DNA from: Lojkania enalia
Lineage: Eukaryota > Ascomycota > Dothideomycetes > Pleosporales
Assembly (NCBI GenBank): GCA_010094045.1
Contig: ML986649.1
Span: 1 to 64,000, forward strand
Direction of reading: 5' to 3'
Length of the DNA: 64,000 nucleotides
This document shows, one piece after another, positions 59,358 to 64,000 of the stretch (position 1 is its first letter; every line of letters starts with the position of its first letter). Made by a program: the position numbers and the translations under genes. The notes beneath the pieces are model-generated. The model did no database searches. It was not told the origin of the DNA and was given only the letters and a program-made list of their open reading frames with translations.

Positions 59358-59491
59358 GAATATACAGAAAATAGACGTGGACGCTTTTGATAATATTTGT
59401 CGTCTCTGATAAGGAAAAATGATGATTCTGAGGATAGCATTTATAACATGATGGACATTCAGTTCGCACGTTCATTGGCCCCTCATTCCAA

Positions 59492-60298
59492 TCATGAGTC
59501 CCTCGGTGCCAACAATAGTCCTCCATTCGTCTGCGCAGTCGTCCCCGTCACAAACCGATCCCTCATAAAATATGCATACGCCTCAGCACAGTCGCTTGGT
59601 TCCCCAACCGTCTTTGTCAATGTCGCCTTTGCAAACGCATCCAACGCCCCCGGCCCCATGTTCTGGATAGCCTTATCCAGAAGCTCGGTATGAATCGCCC
59701 CTGGCTCCACACAATTAATTCTAATGGGCGCCAACTCGACCGCCAGACCGTTCACCAGCCCGGACGAAGCACCGCCCCAGGCTGCTGGCAACACCCACCC
59801 CGGCATCGGCTTCCGGGTGTTGACACCCCCAGTAACAGTAAATGAGGAGCTAGGAGACATAGGCATGTATTTCCCCGTTCTAATCAATTTTGCTATGAAC
59901 ACGGAAGATATGAAACGCACGTTGAACCCGCTTATCACGCCTTCGACCGTAACGTCGGCTAGCCCCCTAGGTGCGGATAGATCGCCGGCAGTGAAGACTA
60001 TGTGGTCTATCTTCTTCTGCCCGCCCTCGGTTACTTTCTCGAAGAGATCGGTCAGGTTCTTTTCGAGATTCGCTGTATCGGCGAGGTCGACTGCGTGGCC
60101 CGAGACATTAGACGCTGGGAGTGATTGGTACAGGGACCGCAACTTCGCGACCTTGTCGTTGACTTTTGGCTGTGTGGAGCCGGATATTGTAACATGGCCG
60201 CCTTGGGAGAGCACGAGGGAGGCGACCGCGAAACCGATCCCGGATGTGCCGCCGAAGATTAGGACGTTGGCGTCTTGGAGGCGGTTGGGGTGTGCCAT
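59492..60298 (-). CDS. Atypical short-chain dehydrogenase/reductase lacking the Tyr-Lys catalytic pair
   Basis: Single exon, 268 residues. The Rossmann nucleotide motif GGTSGIG is at residues 16-22 (VLIFGGTSGIGFAVASLVLS), with HAVDLAD at about 68-74 and the structural NAG equivalent reading TAG (residues 103-105). After FTVTGG (153-158), where classical SDRs carry Ser and then YX3K, this protein reads PAAWGGASSGLVNGLA: Trp stands near the Tyr position and no Lys follows. The C-terminal INCVEPGAIHTEL matches the SDR PG motif. It may be a non-classical SDR or may have lost redox chemistry. The start is the first ATG (MAHPNRLQDANVLIFGG). Confidence 0.85.
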   Translation of the reverse strand: MAHPNRLQDANVLIFGGTSGIGFAVASLVLSQGGHVTISGSTQPKVNDKVAKLRSLYQSLPASNVSGHAVDLADTANLEKNLTDLFEKVTEGGQKKIDHIVFTAGDLSAPRGLADVTVEGVISGFNVRFISSVFIAKLIRTGKYMPMSPSSSFTVTGGVNTRKPMPGWVLPAAWGGASSGLVNGLAVELAPIRINCVEPGAIHTELLDKAIQNMGPGALDAFAKATLTKTVGEPSDCAEAYAYFMRDRFVTGTTAQTNGGLLLAPRDS

Positions 60299-62519
60299 TT
60301 CTGTTCTTTCGATTACAAATGTAGAGTTCTGTTTAGGATAATTTTTGTCGCAGGACAGCTTCGCAGTGTTTTTCTTGTGTTTGAAGGAGTAGTCCGAATA
60401 ATCTTCTAGAGTCTAACGTCCGCAGCCGCCATTCTCCCTTTATATATACCTCCTCTACCCTTAATACCGCCTACCATCAAATGCATCAGTCCATGTTTTC
60501 CAATACCAATCTCCGAGCCCGCTCGTCCCCGCCATTACTCCTTTGTTGACAGGCGAGGCGGACGTGATGTTGGAGATAGCGGGCGGAATGGCGGCGACGC
60601 TAATGCATGAGCGGGCTCAGCGGTGTGGCGTAGATGGGAATGTGGCGTTTGGGTGGCGCCATGCTATTGTAGGGTTTGATTTTAGGCTACTACGCTCAAT
60701 ACGATAGTAAATATTTTTCTGCTTCGCTAGATCTTGTTATGGCTTAGATTAAGATCATTATGCTGGGGAGAGTGCAATAAGATATCGTCTTGCTTGACAT
60801 GGAGACAGACCTCTAGATTGCCTGGCGGTGGGGCGTGTGGCTGAGAGACCATTTGTAAGGTGGTGATGTCATGGAGATGGGGATCGAGTGGGACGAACTT
60901 GGTTGGTGATGGAGGATGAGTGGATGTTTGGGTGGAGGCATGGGGTTTGAGTGATTTGTGGAGAATGAGGGGTTTTGCGCATCGGTTCTCACTTCTAGTT
61001 AGGGCTGTACTTCTATGGAAAGTTCATTTTAAAATTTATCATGAGTTTGCTGGATAACAACATTCTGAGTGATCGATCTATAGTCGTATTGAGGATCTAT
61101 TAATCTACACAAATACTTGTGTTGGGGGTTCAGGTGAGAAACTATCTGTATATAGATTATTAAGTCTTGTTTGATGCTGAAGACAAACAAGGTCTAGACA
61201 TAATACAAGTTATGCTAAGAAGTACGCTGGCAACAAACATTGTAGAATATGTAAAGTGATTTCTTCCAAACAGACACACTCAGTTTGTACTTGTTGAACC
61301 ACTGGTGTTAAGTAGAATTCGGTGAATCTAAAATAGAAAAGCGCGAATCGAGATGAATAAGCGGTTGCCGATCTCTTGCGTTGGGCTCAGCGTTCCTTGT
61401 TCCTCCTTCATCCCACTCTTATCCTCTAGGCGCCCGTATAGTATTATTATAGCGCCTCAGCGTTCATATCAATATCCAACGTTCTTCTGCACACATGATC
61501 AATTATACTATCCAGGCGTTTCCCTATGACCACCAACTCCTGCAGGAACACCATCTCAACCACTGTCGTTGATTGTGTCGCATTACGCATTCGAACGCAG
61601 TGCGGTGGTCGAGATCCAGATGGTCAATATCCTTCAAAGTGTCTATACAGTCTACAAGATCGCGACCTTCAAGGTGCATGAGACTAAAACACAGCTAACT
61701 TACCTATGAACTCTAGTCAATCCCTACGCTTTGTATTTTTTTTTAATTACGTCTCCTATCCTGCTGTGGCCGTAGTATGAAGCTCTATCATGAGCTAGCC
61801 TCCTTACCCCGCTGTTGATGTTGTCGACGAAGTTTTCGCTACCGGCAATACTCGTATGGCAATCTCGGCAGGTCGCGCAATTCTCCGGGAGTTTCATATA
61901 CAGCGTTGCACAATCTCCACAATTTTCCCCTGTACCACGCCATGTCACTAGACTAGATCTTGCAGATATTGCCGCCGACCACACCGGCTGCATACAGAGT
62001 TCCTAAATTAAGATAACCACGCTTGCCAACTCTCACGATTGTCGCATGGATCAGACAGGGTGCAGCCAATCACACTTTACTTCGAGTTCGTATCAATGTA
62101 TTTTTTCATCTTTGCGTACATTCTACTCAGGTCTTCCAATATATAGGCACCAGATTACAGCGCAATGGCGGTCCAATTCCCATTCCACCGCACCAACTAC
62201 GAACGATCTACATGGGCTTAATGTCTAGATGGCCACGGCTGCTATAAGACAAGTCTGATATTATCGCAAATCGCAGCACTTAAGTATAAACACTACCATT
62301 ACGCCGATACGAACCTAACTTGTCCGTCCGCCTTGTAGACGCCTTGTGAATCGAAGTGATTTAAATTCCATGCGCATTCGGCCATGGATATCACTGATCA
62401 CTACGGTATCTGATTGAGGCAGTCTCTAATATTTGACCCACGACAGTAGTCCTAAGGACCCGAATAGTGGTTGATCATCGTGTTGTGCATCTTTGAGGTT
62501 TCTCCTCTGCGCCGGAAGG
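60299..62519. other. Gene-free region between the SDR and metalloprotease genes
   Basis: 2.2 kb. A TATATATACC box near 60443 could serve the SDR gene (TATA sequence reads on both strands). The rest is AT-rich; a minus frame at 61993-61724 and plus frames at 61815-62247 have no recognisable domain. No RNA gene was seen. Confidence 0.5.
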
Positions 62520-64000
62520 ATGAGACTACATTTACTCTTCTTATTATGTGGAGTCGTCTCCGGCTTCTTCTCTCCTATTAGCAAACCCACGGTTACAGGC
62601 GTGGTTTCTCTTATACCGAGCACTTCACCTACGGCTTCACGTACTCCTGCACCGGACGTGTCATCATGGCAATACGACAAGAACAGACAATCCAAGCACG
62701 TCCACGACTTCTACAAGTTGTTTGGCTGGTTGAAAAGCGGTGATACGATAAGAGATTTCGAGATGCCACGTGCTATCCGAAAGATCCAGAGAATTCTTCA
62801 TGAACCGGAAACAGGGGTCTACGATCAAAAGATGGAGACTGTCATGAGTAGGCCTAAATGTGGCTATGTCCAACCCTACAATGAAACAGATGCCATGGCA
62901 AATGAGACGATGAGTCGGAGATATGTTCTGTGGGGTCCGAAATGGGATCGCACAACAATCACATATCGGTTTATTAACTACACTTCGGACATTCCGCAAG
63001 ATCGACAGCGAACTCTTGTTAGGTTAGTGAACTTATCCCACGTCGCCTCCAATTGTGATTCTGTTATGTCTTTTCTAGCGCAATTACAATACTGCTGCGT
63101 AGACTAACAGTCTTCTAGCGAAGCCCTCTTGAAATGGACCCAATACCTTCCAATAAGCATCGTTCCTGCTCCCAGCAATGTGCGAGCCGACATACACTTC
63201 CGCTTCATGTCTATGGGGCCTGGCGAAAACGCCTACGCGTTCACAAATATGATCTCGGACGGCCTCTCACTGGCATCTGGCCTCGTAAACATCACCTTTA
63301 ATGATGACTATAATTGGGCCGACGACCGTCTATTCAACTACACTGCAGTCCATGAGATTGGACACTCCCTAGGCCTAAGCCATAGCAAAGTGGAGGATGC
63401 ATGGATGTGGCCTTACTACGATGCCAAGCTTGGCCCACTCCATCCAGATGACCAAGCGGCTGTGCATCAATTATACGGTTGGAAAAACCCTCGCTGGAAG
63501 CGCATCGACAATAACTCTGGCACCAAATATATCGTACAGGTATCATCAGACCCATTGAAAACCGCGCCGCTCGATGGCATCTACCAGCTCCGCTCCTCGG
63601 GCCAAGTCCTCCGGCACGACGGAACCGCGTCCTGGATCAGCATTGACAACAACAAGGACACGGTGCAAATCGCGGGCTCGGCCGGCAATGTCTACCAGCG
63701 GCATACTGACGGCAGTATATACAAGTACACAGGCAGCGGCTCGAATTGGCAGTACATCAGCCCGCCATCCGACAACACGCTCGAGATCGTCGCCGCAGCC
63801 GATCAGCTCTACCAGCGAAGGAAGGACGGCTGGGCCGCGCGATGGAGCGGGTCAGGCACAACCTGGCTCACGATTGAGCAACCCTCAATGTCACGCCAAA
63901 TAGCCGTCACCCAGTCCAAAACACTATGGAACCTGCTCGTCTCGGGCGAAGTCGTGCGATCCTACTGGCCATATGGCAACGGCTGGACCATTGTCGACGT
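62520..64000 (+). CDS. Secreted matrixin-like (M10A) metalloprotease with C-terminal propeller-like repeats (3' end outside window)
   Basis: Model: join 62520-63022, 63119-64000 and beyond. A signal peptide (MRLHLLFLLCGVVSGFFSP) is followed by a Ser/Thr/Pro linker, a peptidoglycan-binding-like propeptide (HDFYKLFGWLKSGDTIRDFE) and a Cys-switch-like motif SRPKCGYVQP with Cys114. The catalytic domain carries HEIGHSLGLSH at 246-256, the zinc site HEXXHXXGXXH, and WMWPYYD as the Met-turn. Repeated segments then read GIYQLRSSGQVLRHDG, GNVYQRHTDGSIYKYTG and DQLYQRRKDGWAARWSG, ending around W-I, resembling tectonin-type beta-propeller blades. Such enzymes cleave extracellular proteins after propeptide release. 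The intron has two identical acceptors (TTCTAG|CG); only the distal one keeps the frame. Confidence 0.85.

Noticed and set aside
61724..61993. Minus frame with CATCRDCHTS, suggestive of a Cys-rich peptide
   Set aside because: Two CXXC-like pairs are not enough; no start context, no homologue recognised, and an equally long plus frame overlaps.

Overview
This window looks like nuclear DNA of a filamentous ascomycete (Pezizomycotina; class not determined). The evidence is compact genes with 44-100 nt GT-AG introns and CTAAC/CTGAC-type branch sites, clear fungal orthologues (SEC66, NPL4, MSH1, HEM12, FCY1, YDJ1, CKS1, a DAL81/TamA-type regulator, Vps3844), a HET-domain gene, and pseudogenes whose in-frame stops are mostly TAA/TAG, as expected from RIP (C-to-T) mutation. 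All exon coordinates were placed by hand from splice consensus, reading-frame continuity and family similarity.

Layout. 1-252: 3' end of a kinesin-light-chain-type TPR protein. 253-3856: AT-rich gene-free island with a solo LTR and degenerate TATA/ACTAAAA repeats. 3857-6258: two membrane or wall-associated Ser/Thr-rich proteins plus a frameshifted relative of the second. 6765-16581: conserved block (conserved hypothetical, Vps3844-type protein, SEC66, NPL4, RFC2-type clamp loader, lipocalin-like protein). 16582-23043: accessory stretch with a RIP-degraded Tc-toxin TcA-like pseudogene interrupted by a solo LTR, then a HET-domain gene. 23721-34132: CKS1, a large C2H2 protein and a DAL81/TamA-type regulator. 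34133-37911: second AT-rich island with a solo LTR and the same TATA/ACTAAAA structure. 37912-39974: two orphan Cys-rich proteins. 40178-47963: housekeeping block (MSH1 and HEM12 divergent, HEM12 and FCY1 convergent, FCY1 and the DnaJ gene divergent). 48407-57034: head-to-head pair of Helo-like/ankyrin-type paralogues, one intact (1091 codons of open frame after splicing) and one a pseudogene. 57538-64000: a Zn2Cys6 regulator convergent with an atypical SDR, a 2.2 kb gap, and a secreted matrixin-like metalloprotease cut by the window edge.

Functionally, housekeeping blocks (ER translocation, ERAD, replication, heme, mtDNA maintenance, chaperone, cell cycle) alternate with accessory islands. 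The accessory islands hold non-self-recognition type genes (TPR fragment, HET, Helo-like/ankyrin pair), a bacterial-type toxin relic and retroelement debris. The most interesting items are the TcA-like relic, the intact/dead Helo-like/ankyrin pair, and an orphan protein with two identically spaced CX2CX7CX8C modules.
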